Of a stretch of DNA of 64,000 nt, positions 13,201 through 26,300 are shown piece by piece; positions within the stretch are counted from its first letter, which is position 1; each line of letters starts with the position of its first letter. This DNA comes from Prostheceraeus crozeri (Eukaryota; Platyhelminthes; Polycladida; Euryleptidae): assembly GCA_907163375.1 (NCBI GenBank), contig CAJQUW010009275.1, positions 42,797 through 106,796 on the forward strand, written 5' to 3'. Under the pieces are notes generated by a model, which ran no database searches, was not told the origin of the DNA, and worked only from the letters and a program-made list of their open reading frames with translations. Both the position numbers and the translations under genes were made by a program.

Positions 13201-13898
13201 ATGTCACAACCACAAGCTTGTGGCCCAACCGACAATAAGCGAGGAGCAATAGTAAGAGTAAGTAAGCTTGCATTTAGGCAAATATCCACAAGGTGCGACA
13301 GTTAAGCTCCCGAAATGGTTAAACTTCTTTACGCAAATATACACAATTAAGCTCCAGGAATTCTTCGAGCTAAGTCATTGAAATTCGCTCAGTAATACTG
13401 TCTAATTTTTCCAATTAGACAACGTCGAGCACATGCGTGAATGAACATGTGTGTTGCGGAAATTCATGCTGCACAGCGGGTTATAGTAGAAAATCTCCTC
13501 CCGCATTAGAGAAGTAAGAATTTTTAGTTTTCAGTCGATAATTGTGACATTTTGATGATCAAAATAATGCTCGGGGCGTTCTGAACATGTGCGCACTTCT
13601 CATGTTTGAGTTATTATCATATTATCATAGCCACTTTTTTCCTGTTAAATAATGTGAAGGAAAATGAAATAGATTTCTAATCTTATAGACAGTGGGGTGC
13701 ATTTTAAATTTTGACTATTGCCCAGTATAGAAGATAACGGATGCAAATGAGTAATAGCTTAGTTGAAAACAGAATGCAATTTGTCAAGTGTTGGATGGCG
13801 CGTAAAAATGTGAATCGATCGGACAAATTTTGACGCAGTTCGGCTGGTCTACTTTTTATGGTCAGCTCTGTTGTTAAACAATCATTTTCTTTTGTCAG
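10262..13898. other. Upstream region of the dehydrogenase gene; first exon not located
   Basis: No protein family was recognised. The region should contain the promoter and first coding exon of the dehydrogenase gene, because the exon beginning at 13899 lacks an in-frame ATG. A polypyrimidine tract and CAG acceptor immediately precede 13899. Two open frames were examined and not accepted: 10956-11165 on + and 13031-13273 on -, the latter starting with a leucine-rich stretch. No TATA box or core promoter could be singled out. Confidence 0.5.
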
Positions 13899-14390
13899 GG
13901 CTCAGTCTCTATGTGCTGCGACGATATTTTGCTGGCGGAGTCTGTACTGCCACAAAACGTCTGGATGGACAAACAGTGATAATAACAGGATCCAACACCG
14001 GTATCGGTCGTGAGACAGCCAGAGATTTGGCGGAGAGGGGTGCCCGTGTTATTCTTGCTTGTCGGGATGTGTTGAAAGCGGAACGAGCTGCTTCAGACAT
14101 TGTTTCAGAAACAGGCTCGAAGTCAATCGTAGTGCAACAGTTGGATTTAGCCTCTCTACAATCTGTACGAAATTTTGCAGAGAGGATATTGGCTCAGGAG
14201 TCCCGAATCGACATTCTCATCAACAATGCTGGAATATGTTCATGTCCTGAGTGGAAGACAAGTGATGGATTTGAAATGCACCTTGGAACGAATCATCTTG
14301 GACATTTCCTTCTTACAAATCTATTATTAGATTTGTTGAAAAAATCGAAACCTTCCCGAATTATCAATGTTTCAAGTCTCGCACATACGC
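13899..14390 (+). CDS. RDH-like gene, coding exon with NAD(P)-binding half
   Basis: The acceptor is a pyrimidine run ending in TTTTGTCAG at 13898; the donor is GTAAGT at 14391. The exon enters in phase 1 (two bases complete the first codon) and leaves one base of the next codon. It encodes from the segment before GGVCTAT through NVSSLAHT. The open frame continues upstream of 13898 to a stop near 13811 without any ATG, so translation must begin in an earlier exon. Confidence 0.93.
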
Positions 14391-17300
14391 GTAAGTTAAA
14401 CAGTTGATCATTATGCTTTTGTTTATGCCTAAGCAAAATAAGGTTTGTAGTCCTGCATGGCATCTAAGCATGATTTAAGATGAAATTCAAGAATTGCTTT
14501 TTCAATCTGATGATAGTCTAAATGACAGTCTAGGTAAGTGCTTCGAAGTAGGGCTAATATTAACAATTCTGTGATTTGCTGCTGCATTCTCAATGCATCG
14601 ACCGCCAGTTGATGGAAACAATAATGGAGCTGTGCAGTTCGAAACAAGTACAAGTTACCACTGAATGTAGGTCCCTTATGGTGCAGTCTTCCTAATTCAC
14701 TGGTAGCATTTAGCAGCATCATCATTTAGAGCAATAATGCCTGACATTTAAGTCAAAATACAAGCTAAAATATTCCGCTAGTTAATAATTTACTAATTAT
14801 TCAGTCAACGACATTTATTGGCAGATAATTTCTTAACATTTGATTTCATTTAGACTTTTGACCTAAATAACTTCATGTTGAAAGTAGGTAAATATATACT
14901 ATTTAACAACGCTTTTGAGTAGATCTTGATGTTATTACTTAATTTACAGATTTTGACTTTATTGACTTCTAATGATTATGTATTTCTTATGCAGAAGGGA
15001 AAATTCATTTTGACAATATCAATCTGAATGGAATTTATTCATCATACAAAGCGTACGGACAAAGTAAACTTGCCAACATTCTTTTCACCAGAGAATTGGC
15101 TCGTCGTCTTGCAGGTGAGTGCAATGTCTTTTGTCCATCAAAAGTGTGGCAGTGTAGTGCAGTTGTCGGAAATCCATCAAACTTCGGTGCTTTATTTATT
15201 AAATCACTAATAACCAGTGAGACTGTTTCCTCAAAAAGCAGGAAATTGCATTAAAGTTCAATGTTGGCTTCCTCTCTTTCTGTGGTGCATCTTGCCAAGA
15301 AATCCTCATTTGTAAGTGATGTCAACCGTGCACGTATCCCTTGATGAAACTGGAACATTATTTAAAATCTTGATTGATTGCAGATTGGTGATGATGAATA
15401 TGACGTTCAGTAGCTTGTTTATCACAAATCATTAAATTATACGTGTTTGGTAGACGTGGTACTACACGTATGGTTGATTGCATTTGCATATCGGGCAATT
15501 TTCGTGACCAAACAGACTAGCTAGAGGGGCACGCATTATTAAGTGAAGATGCATGAAAGGGTGACAGCATGAAACATGCGTGTTTACTCAGCTTCGATTT
15601 CAGCTTAGTCTTGTGAGCTGTAGCATGATTGTCTCAAGGTGGATTCTTCAAAAATGATACCTTTTATTCAAATCTTTCATCCTAGTTGATACGCTACTTA
15701 AACTTCTGTAGCACTAGAGTGAAGCAATCATGTCCAGTATGTATGATAATATACTGTACAGTGAAGGCAGGTATTCTGAATATGAAGTCCAATCGTCTGT
15801 GATAGACAACTTTTTTCAAACGTCTTCGCTATTTTTTTCATTGCCTGTAAAGTACACAAACATACAAGGTAAACAGTCAGTATTCACTGTGAGAGAACAA
15901 AGACAAAGTCATGTTTTGGCTAATTGTTTTGCTTTCAACCTTCGTTCACTTTACATGGTGTTTGTGTACTTTAGCGGCAATAAGAAAAAATGTCGAAGTT
16001 TGAGAAAGAACTATTGAACTTATTTGAATAAAGCTTACATATTCACACTCTTTATATCGCAAGATTCTGAAGATACAAGCACTGAGATTCCGAAATTCTG
16101 AGGTTGCGAGAATTGAGACTTCGTGACCTGATATAATTCATCATGAACTTGAATTTACTAATTTTCGACACCTTTTTCACATTTTTTCTCAACATCAGGA
16201 TCGGCTATTATATGATCTAATCGTGCCTTTCAATAGGCATAGTCCTCATTTTCATGATATAGAAATTTTAAGTTTGAATTGAAATTATGAATAGAGTATT
16301 ATTGTATAATGTTCTCGCAGGTTATTGAGCTGTGTGCTCAAAATGTGTTTCTCTCTGATGTGATGCGTGATAGAATTGACAGATAATTTTATGCGTGATA
16401 AAGCAAGTAAAATAACGGATAAAATGGATTAACTATAATTAAAACAAAGTAGTATAAGATCAATTAGATCGAATTCACGCATTTCGGTGCACCGGCCTGA
16501 AAACCGGTGCAAGCAGAAGAACCGGTGCATCGCACACAGTCCTAATTCAGACATCAGGTTGGCTCCATTGTCCGAAGTACCAGACGTTGAGGGATGTCCT
16601 GAGCATCCACAATGACTTCCTTATCTTACTTGAGGTTTTCATGAAACTGAAGCACATCGGTTTCGATGAAGGATCCTTGCCAAGAGCTGTCGAAAGATAA
16701 TCGAAAGTATCTCAGTTGGACATTTTTCGAGTTTAAACACAATTTGATTGTGTTTAGCGTTGCTCGAGATGACCCTGCATTCTGAAAGATGAAATAATAT
16801 CTTCGCAAGTGATCAACAGTGTTCCTTTAAAGAGATGGTCGGAACCGGCCAGACTGTTCACCTATGTTGACTCATTAACAAACGCACCTGCAATTATCGG
16901 TATAATAGGTCATTTGACTGCCGTTAGAAAATTGGTCTTATTACTTTTCTGACAGTCGTGCATGTCTTACATAAAACGCAAGATAGCATGGCAAAAGGTG
17001 ATTAGTTAATTTGCTATGTCTAGTTTTGCATGCCTTGCTATTGAATCGCATGTTCAAGTCATATCAAGCACACATCTTCTGCATGGCAATTATTTCTACC
17101 GCTTCTTCATCTAATTCATTGTAAATGTGACAATTCAAACAGTGTATTAGACAGGCGCTTCCATAAACCTGACTTCGCAGCCATGCATTGTTTCAGTCAC
17201 AAGTAGGGAGTAGGGATTGCAATCTCCAGATCTCGAAGACCTCGATCACACATACGCACCAAAGGTCACATCGCAGACATAAAATATTAGTTTGTTTAAG

Positions 17301-20300
17301 AACATTACTTCTTACCCTAACGTCAATCGTGTGTGATGGCGATTCCAAAGCGCATATTAAAATCGAAAGTGTACTCAGTTGTTGGAGAAGGACGGGGATT
17401 TCACTATCTCATAAATGTCTGTCTATTACATAATTATTTGAATGACATAAAACTGAATGGCTGTGTACATTCATACATGTTACAAAACTTATTACCTGCT
17501 TGTTTGTCATCTAAGACTCAAGATAGATGACTACAAATAGATAGCACATCATTTTCACACTTAAAAGTTTGCTTCGACATCCAATAATCCAACCTTGCAT
17601 TGGCACAGCTGGAAGCGGGCCCGGGCCTGAAATATTTAGTACCCGGGCTGATATTTGTTATGTCTGAAATTTAGTATATCTTCTTCATTTGATCATCTAA
17701 ATTTGCTGAATCAATTCACGTGATGGCTTATCAACATGATTTTGAAGCAATAAGATGAAATATCTACCGCATACGACGGAATAAGTCATAGGCAGCTATC
17801 GGCACATCAAATGAGATGAAATTCACTTGTGATAGACAAACGCTTTATACATGTACAAAATTTAAAACAAATGAAAATCTGCTGTATATTAAATGTTTAA
17901 AAATTCACCTCACTGCTCAACAGTTATCAATTTGCTTACAGATGGTACAATGCTCCACAGCATGCGATCATGTAATCAATAATAATATTTTTGGAATGAT
18001 TTTTAAGGCGATTGCGCTCAACTAAGCAATTTATATTTTCGTTATGGATGATTAAGTTCGCAAAACCACGAACCTTCCAAACAAAATTCAGAACAAAATT
18101 CATCCGGGCCTGGGCGTGATAAGTTGTAGTCGATGTGGGCGCGGGCCGGGTCCTTGCCGAAAAAAGCGGCCCGGTTATAGCTCTGTGCATTTGTGAGGTT
18201 TTATAGGATATTGTTAATTTGATTTAGCCGAGGTTCCTCTTGATGTTAGCATTAAATTCTGGACTGAAATTTGTTGATTTTCACATGTGCTCATCCTTGT
18301 CTCTGTCTTCGTTGTATTGTCTTGTCCATCTTTGATTTCCCTTATGCAGACTCGGATGTGGTCGCTATGTCGTTGCATCCTGGTGCGGTGGCCACTGAAC
18401 TCGGTCGTCACTTATCGTGGATATTTCGTCTGTTGCTTATCCCACTCTCGTTCTTAATGGTGAAAACTCCGGTGCAGGGCTGTCAGACTTCTCTACATTG
18501 CGCTTTATTGGATCCTTGGCCTGAGATGAAGAGTGGAAAGGCTTACTATTTCAGGTATTGGTATTACTGTCAAATTAGCAAGGGCTAACCTTAGGCGAAA
18601 CACAGTTAATAATGAATTAAATCACAAATCAAACTATTCAGTAAGTAAAACCAATGATAAAAATAAAAAATAAAACACAAATGTAAATGTTGAAAATATT
18701 CAAATGGTAGGTAATGAAAAAAAGTACTGTGTAAATATAAGTGAGATAAAAAATTGACTTACTCGAGAACTCCTGCCTGTCTGCCACAATGTGTGTTGGG
18801 CAGTGTAGTAATTGCGGAAACAGCTTATATCTATTGACAAAACTTAATCTGCAGGTCTGGTCGCCCAGCTGCTTGCACATGTCAATTGCGTCAGAATGAA
18901 ATTAAATGCTTTGATTGAGGAGAAGATGAAGTAGAAGATAACGATAAGTGTAAAGAATTTGATCCCTCAAAAGGACCCATGTGGCGTTCCCTACAGGTTA
19001 AAGGAAATAACAACTACAACAGATTACCTAATTGAAAAAATGTGCAATTGAGGTCATCAGCAGGAACTTAGGTAAGGATTCGCGTTTCGGCCCCTACTCC
19101 TGAACGCTCAAACTCACCCAAGTGGGCCCTGCTATATGAAAGCAGCCTCGAAATCAATTAAATCAATGAAAGCACGCACAATTATTAAGAAGCTGCTTAG
19201 CAGAAAAATATCCGTATTTCAATAAAGTTTCACTATGCTTATGCAGCTGCTTCTCAGCACTTTGCTTGAGATCTACGCTGTTATATCCTCTCTTAATGAG
19301 AGTAGTAGCTGTACGATTGACTTTTTGGATGAAATCTTTTTCCAATGTACAGATGCGCCCATATCTTAAAACTTGTCCAGCAAACACTCTAGCTCCTGTC
19401 CTGTAGGGCATACAGTTTTGCGGAAAAGTTAAAAGGGTGACAGCAAGGAAATTAAAATGGTCGACTTTATGAAAAACAGATGTAATTGTGCCGCAGTCAG
19501 TGATATTTATGTTAATATCAAGATATTCTACTTGTTTGTTATTACTCCCACTTCTGCTGGCTTCTAGACTAGGTGGGTAAATCTGTGGTATCAAGGAATC
19601 AAACTTTTTATAATTAATAATGCATAAATCGTCGATGTATCTAGAAGTATTAGATAATAATCTAGCTAGACCGTACTTCTGATTCTTCATTAAATTAGTC
19701 ATAAAAATAAATTCACAATGTAAAAGAAACAAATCCGCAAGAAGAGGACTGCAATTACCACCCATAGGAATGCCTCTTACTTGTTGAAAGACTAAACCTC
19801 CGAAAGTAACAAAAACTTCGCTTATAATGAACTTAATGGCTTCTTTAAATTTATCCTTAGTGAATACGCTATAACCTTGATACCTGACACCTGATAAAAA
19901 ACTTTTTTCAAAACCTACACACAAATATTTCCTATTAGAATCGTTGAAAATTAAGTCGAGCAGGTCGGAAATGTGAGTAATGACATCTTTATGATCCAGA
20001 TTGGTGTACAAAGTGGAAAAATCGAAAATTTGTACGTCATATGCTGTAATGTTTTGAATTTTATTGAGGAATTCAGCGGACGATGCTATGCTCCAATAAC
20101 AGTTAATACCACTATTACTATGAATTGCGTTGCAATACTTCCTAAAATGGTCTCTGATAACAGACAAACCTTTATTAATCTTAATGGAAAGTTGCTTAGT
20201 AGTACAGTGCCTAGCACCAGCTATAAAGCGAAATTTGAAGGGATTTTTATGTAATTTTGGTATCCAATGTAATTTTGGGAGTTATTCATCATCTTTTCTA

Positions 20301-23300
20301 CAAAGGGTGCTGAATAATTTACTCATAGAATCCTTATGCCTCTTAACTAAATCACTAGGAAACACATCATATGGAATGTAAGTACTATTACCAATAGGGG
20401 TTAGTGAGTTAAGATCGAATCCAAGTTCTTGTAATAAGACCATAACGTAAAATTTTTTACAGATGAATGCGTAATTACTATTAGCTTTGTCTACGGTAGT
20501 TATTATAAAATGCTGATGATAATACTTCAAATCTCTGCTGAAATTACGAAAAGATTTAAATTTCGTTTGTAAATTATCTACATTTTTATTTTTATGTATT
20601 CTATCTTTAACTAATACTAGTATCCTGTTTTTCCAAACCTGAAAGTCACTGACTGAAAGTTTAAACTTATTGCACATCCTTGTGATGTGCTTATCTATGG
20701 ATACAGTTATGCTATCTCTAACGTCGTTGTGACGAACGGGAAGGGACAAACGGTGCTTAGAGCCTAATGAAAGTAGCTCTTTCAGGTCTGGTTGCTCAAT
20801 AAAATCCAAATCACCAGTAAATACATGTTTGTGATGCTAATTGATGTGAGAAGGGTGCTGACTACACTTACAGTCTGAATGGACAATATTTTGTAAGTTG
20901 GTTCTATCCAACTTGTTGAGGAATTTGTTATAGTTGCAAATTTTCAATGAGACAGGGTTATTCAGAGAAAAATAGGTTTTGGGCGGGTACTGTTCCCGAA
21001 CTTTATCAGGTACTAAACGATTGAGGCTTTCATCGTGTAAAATACTAGAGATGTCAACCTTGTCCATGATTTTATTTTTGAAATCAAAGACAATATTAGT
21101 TTTTTGGACTGCAGGCTTTCTGGACTCATTGCTAATCACTTTATTGTAGAAATAAGCTGAAAAAATGTAAGCAAACTCGCTAGACACGTTAGTGAGCTTT
21201 TGTTTAATGATACGCATAGTATCAAAACTCAGAGATCTCAGACATTGATAAAATTTTGACAAGTCTTTGTTGTCAAAGAAATATTTTAATTTGGTCAAAG
21301 TATCATTATTATTATTTCTGTTTCTACTAGATTTCCTAACTCTAATACCATGACTGCGCTTGCGTCTAGGAATTGGACTATTGAAGTAGCTACTTAAATC
21401 AACTGTGCCTTTTGACACACATCTGCCTCCTGCTAACTTATCGTTAAGACCTAAAGGATGCAGTGTATTAAGTGCACGAATGTAGTAATCTTCTTGTTTA
21501 TTAAGCTCCTGTACTAATGCAGCTTTATTATTAACATCCTCGATGACGTCAATAATCTGAATGGACATGTCATTACAAGTATGGCTATCATTGCGAAAAT
21601 GATTAATAATAAATGTGCTTTTATTTCCTTTAGAGATGCGATTACGATGTCCATTTAACCTACAATGCAAAGCTTGAGTAGTTTGACCTACGTACTGCAA
21701 ACCACACTTTTTACACGAAATCAGATAAATAACGTTTTTGTTTTACAATTGAATTTACCCGTCTTATCGAACAAGAACTTTCCACCTGTACTAAAGCTAG
21801 TGAATGAAGTAGATGAATCAAAAGCATTACAACATAGACACCTATTGGTCTGACAAGCCTTGAGAGACGTTTGGTTGGTGGGCGCTACCCAATCCTTCGC
21901 ACTAACACTATATCCTTTATTAGACTTTGAACCCATAATAAAGATGATTATATTTTGTGACCGAGAAAAGTCAGAATTTGACTCTGAATACGGAATGCGT
22001 AAAAAAAAATAACAGGCTAAACTACATGTATGATAAGACTTAGAAAATATTGTAAACAATGCTACTTTAACTGTGGGTATATTAAATAAAAATCAAAACG
22101 TGACAAGACCTATAATTCTGACGTGCATGGTAATGTAATAGAAAAGTGGCACAAAATAGTATGCTGGCGTAAGGTAAAGCACAAAAGGACTAAATCCAGC
22201 TAGCAGCGGTCAAAAGGCGGGGAACTAGTCCACCTTCAACTGTGTGAGAGAGCGACACATATTCGATGTGGCTTTGGAGAGTCGATGGATTATTCGTGTG
22301 CCGTAGAGATATTTCCCAGGCAGCATTTTAAAAACGATGTTAATAAAGTTATTAACGATTCTGCTTTATGTGAATGGTCAGCATTTTGCTGACTGTGTGA
22401 CATTTCATAGTCTAGCTACCGCTAAAACTGTATCTACTCCAGTTCGGTTATGATTGAGTACTATATTTGGTAGCTTTGCTGTTTTAGAAATAAATAAAAG
22501 CGACAATGAAATTGTCAACGAATCGCTTGTGTTCTATTCAGCATTGTCAAGATACATGTGATTAGAAATGCCTTGAACAATTGATTGATCATATACCAGC
22601 TATAGAATTTTTTTAAAAAACTTAGAATCTAAAATACTGAAAAGTTCATGGCAATATAACAGATGCAGATATCATCATTACGATATACGTGGTATGTCCA
22701 ATAAGTTTCCGGACAAATGTAGAAAAACTGCAAATCTTTCAATTCTGACATGATGGATCATTGATTTGACACATGTAGGTTAGAATGGTATGCAAAATTT
22801 CGAAAGTTTCCCATTTCTTATCAGTCTACTGGCCAATCTTAAAGAACATGAGAAATGTTGATTGCTTTGATGAAACTAAAACTAAATAGTATCATTTTTT
22901 CCCATTTTGTGCGTGGCAAATTCGTTGATAGTTGTGGTGTTTAAACATTTATCAACAACAGTATTGATGTGATCAGATAATAATAGGTCTTTAGAAGTTC
23001 CCTTTTCAAGTCAATTTACCTCATGTTAAATACACTTCAAAGCATCTTGAAGAGCGAATTTTTCCGATGATTTCGCGAACGACTTCTTCCAGATCAGAGC
23101 TGCGTTCAAATGATTGGCCACACAAATGTTTCTTCAGAGTTCTTAACGACTAGAAATCATGTTACAGAACTTATCACCTGTTTGTTTGTCATCTAAGACT
23201 CAAGATAAATGGCTACAAATAGATGGAGAAAGGTCAGGGCTTTATGATGATTGGCAACCGTTAAAAAACAAACATCATTGATAGCATGTTTACCGGATGT

Positions 23301-26300
23301 GTGAGAAGGAATGTATCATGGAGAAAACAATGGGGTAATGAGCGGTCATTCCGTGTAGTTGCTCGAGCTTTCTGAATGGGAAATTGATCGATCAAAAGTT
23401 GTGGGGAGTCTCTAACCTGAAAACATGAAAAGGAACTGTTTGTAATGAGCGCTTGTAACGGCAGACCATCCTTCCAAAAAAAATATCTGCAAACACAATC
23501 TCTTTTGAGTTGAAAGAAAAAACAGTTATCGGCATCGTCAATAATTAGATCTCGATCGCTCTCCTTAATAGGTCTCCTTGATTCGGATGATTCCCGTTCG
23601 GAAGATGGATTATATAGAGAAAAAGGAGTTTCATCGACAGTAAAAAATATTAAGCAGACGTTCCCTTAACTCTTCGGTGATGCCCAAATCCTCTCGGCAA
23701 TCCTACAATCGTCCTTCACGCATGTCGGGTGCAGAAAGTCGGGAACCGCGGGAAAAAAACTGCGTGTTCACTTTTCGATGCCCATTAACTTTTCCACTAG
23801 ACTCCTCAACACTTCCAAGGGATACATTCAGCTCCTCACCAAGAGTGGCACTCGTTATGCGTGTACCCTTGTTCAGAAGCTTTTCCGTCGGCTGGGACAT
23901 CGTGGTTGTCACTGCCTCGGCAGGCCTACTTTCAGGTGGATCATCAGTGATATTCTGTCGACTTCATCTAAACTCAGCCGCTCAAAATTAGATAGCCGAC
24001 CTTTATTTCTACACAGCTGCCATTTTATCCAGCATTTCGTGATTCTGATTGCTAAGAACACAAAGATCAATTGCACACCAGAATTCTCAACTCGAAACTC
24101 AAGTGAAGACACTGTTGCAAAGTTGTGATTGATTTCACATTGAACTTCATTCGACGGTTGCGTTGTAAATAGAAGTACGTAGCTGACAAAACTGAATGTG
24201 TTATTGTGCGACTGAATATTATTAACTATCCAACATAGCAGATTCTATTTAAGGCATTGTCTTCATCTGTATCTATCGATAACTCTGGAACTTCATCAAA
24301 ATAGCCAAAATTTGGCATGTCATCCCAATCCACATATGCCATATTAATGATCCATCATGTCAGAATTGAAAAATTTGCAGTTTTTCTACATTTGTCCGGA
24401 AACTTATTGGACGCAGCACGTACATTGTTACTTTCTTTTTTCCGCATTATATCATCGCTAAATTACGCACAATAAAAGCAAGCAATCAGAGATATTGATT
24501 GTTATAAACTTTGATTACCGGCATTTTAGATTCTATAGCTGGTGCATAATCATTAAGTTGTTAAAGGCATTTCTTCTCATATCTTGGGAATGCTCAATAG
24601 AACATTAGCGAAAGTTTTAAACATTCATTGTCGCTTTTATTTATTTCAAAAATAACATCAAGAAGACTTTTATATTATTGTCATCAATTAAAACATTGAG
24701 TAGCATAATAATGGAATTCAGTCTTTTGACTATGTTTTTGAAGTAGGTTGTTTAAGTGATAGCTGTAGTTGAAATTGTCTAAGTGTGTTAAAAAGTTGTT
24801 TATTGACTTAGTCAATGACTTTGTAGCTCGACTCGATTCATGAACATGATGTATCGAGAACAAGGAAGGAGAACTATCAGAAATTCTTTCTGTTGCATAT
24901 GTTAACAAATACAAAATGAAACAAGTAATGACGGTTTGAGTGCATCACGACTCATGATTCATCACTAGATGTTCGAAAGGATCGTCGCCTTTAGCGGTTG
25001 CTGGTCATGGCGCTCTCTTTTATAAATTAGTCTTACTCTCTGTTTTGATAAAATTGTCACTGGGGAAGTCTGAAAATAATAATTTAATGAATGCTCTTAT
25101 CAACATTTAAAAGCCGTATTTCTGTTAAAGCGTATGCCGAAAAATCAATTGCCTTTTAGTTAGTGGAAGTTGGCCTAAATAAACACGCCTTCAAACTGCA
25201 AGCGGTAATTGATTTTCTTGCCTATAATTGTGCAGAAACATAAGTTTCAAATGTTGAAAAGAGGTTCCTCTCATGTAAACATTTTATTTCGAGACTAAGG
25301 ACAGTTTTAGCGAGATAATTTTGTAAGAATGCTATTTTGACACGTTACCAAGCCATCCGTTTCACGCAGCTCATGGTCTGTTTTGAAATACTAGTGTTGC
25401 TTGGCATCAAGATTTTCTCCATCTCAGCTATAAATGTGAGTCTTAGTTCTGTTGAAATTACAAAATTAGGTCAATGTCGCCTACGATGGCAAAGCAGCAC
25501 GGATTCCATGCTGTTGTAGCTCCATATGTGATTATACAAGGGTGACCCTTCTAGATAAGTAGGATTTGACGACCTAGAAATGACTACTCATATGAACCAT
25601 TGCTAAAATAGTTTTGAGTAGTATTCGCAAAGAATCTGAATTTCGATTTTCAAACCTTTGAAAAATACTTTTCTAAATTGGTTATAAGTTTGACCTTCCA
25701 GTGAGCCAAATCCAACGATTTTTGGCTTGCAGGATAGTAAGGATGAGAATTTTTCGCGGGGCCCCAAAAATTTTGTCTAATGTATTCTTAATTTTTTCTA
25801 TTTGGGGCCTTGTTGCCACATTCTCATCCCTAGGATAGATCGGGCGGCTCAACTTTTTATGAGAGCCACAGAAAAAATGAGACAATGGAACCCTCTTCCG
25901 GTGTGGACAGGGGTAATAATCAGCACAAAAATTGAATTGTTTTAGTTTCCTGAAGTTTCTAATTGACTGCATGATCAATTTATTTATTCAGTCTTATCAC
26001 TCAATCCTAAGATTGGCAAATCCATTTCTACTATTGACATAGAGAATTGAACTTTGCGGCAATTTCAGAGTCAACATGCGCTACAACATTCCTTTGATCT
26101 TCGATAAATGCTCTTACATAACATTTCATGAATATCTGTTATTATATTGAAAAGTCGTGCATTGTCTGGAAAGTCACAATAGAGGTGTATGGTCATATAG
26201 ATTTTTTTATCAGGGATTTTTTCCTTGCTCCATGTGCTCACTAGCTGTCCTCTTTATGCGTCGTGATGCTACATGCACTGTGCGCAAAAACGTGAACACA

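Larger units (their letters stand above)
15115..18349 (+). other. Intron, 3235 bp
   Basis: Donor GTGAGT at 15115; acceptor CCCTTATGCAG ending at 18349. It holds a mariner scrap (17479-17544), a GC-ended MITE (17604-18185) and, near 16480-16525, three close copies of ACCGGTGCA or near variants. Otherwise it is AT-rich with no recognised genes. Confidence 0.9.

Noticed and set aside
13031-13273. Secreted protein with leucine-rich signal peptide on the minus strand
   Set aside because: The leucine run comes from a short AGT/AAG repeat and no conserved domain follows.
13871-13898. Translation start of the dehydrogenase at 13871
   Set aside because: The codon there is TTG and the bases up to 13898 form a polypyrimidine tract and CAG acceptor; the ATG at 13858 is out of frame.
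25682-25978. 98-codon minus-strand protein
   Set aside because: No recognisable motif, no splice context and composition typical of random AT-rich sequence.
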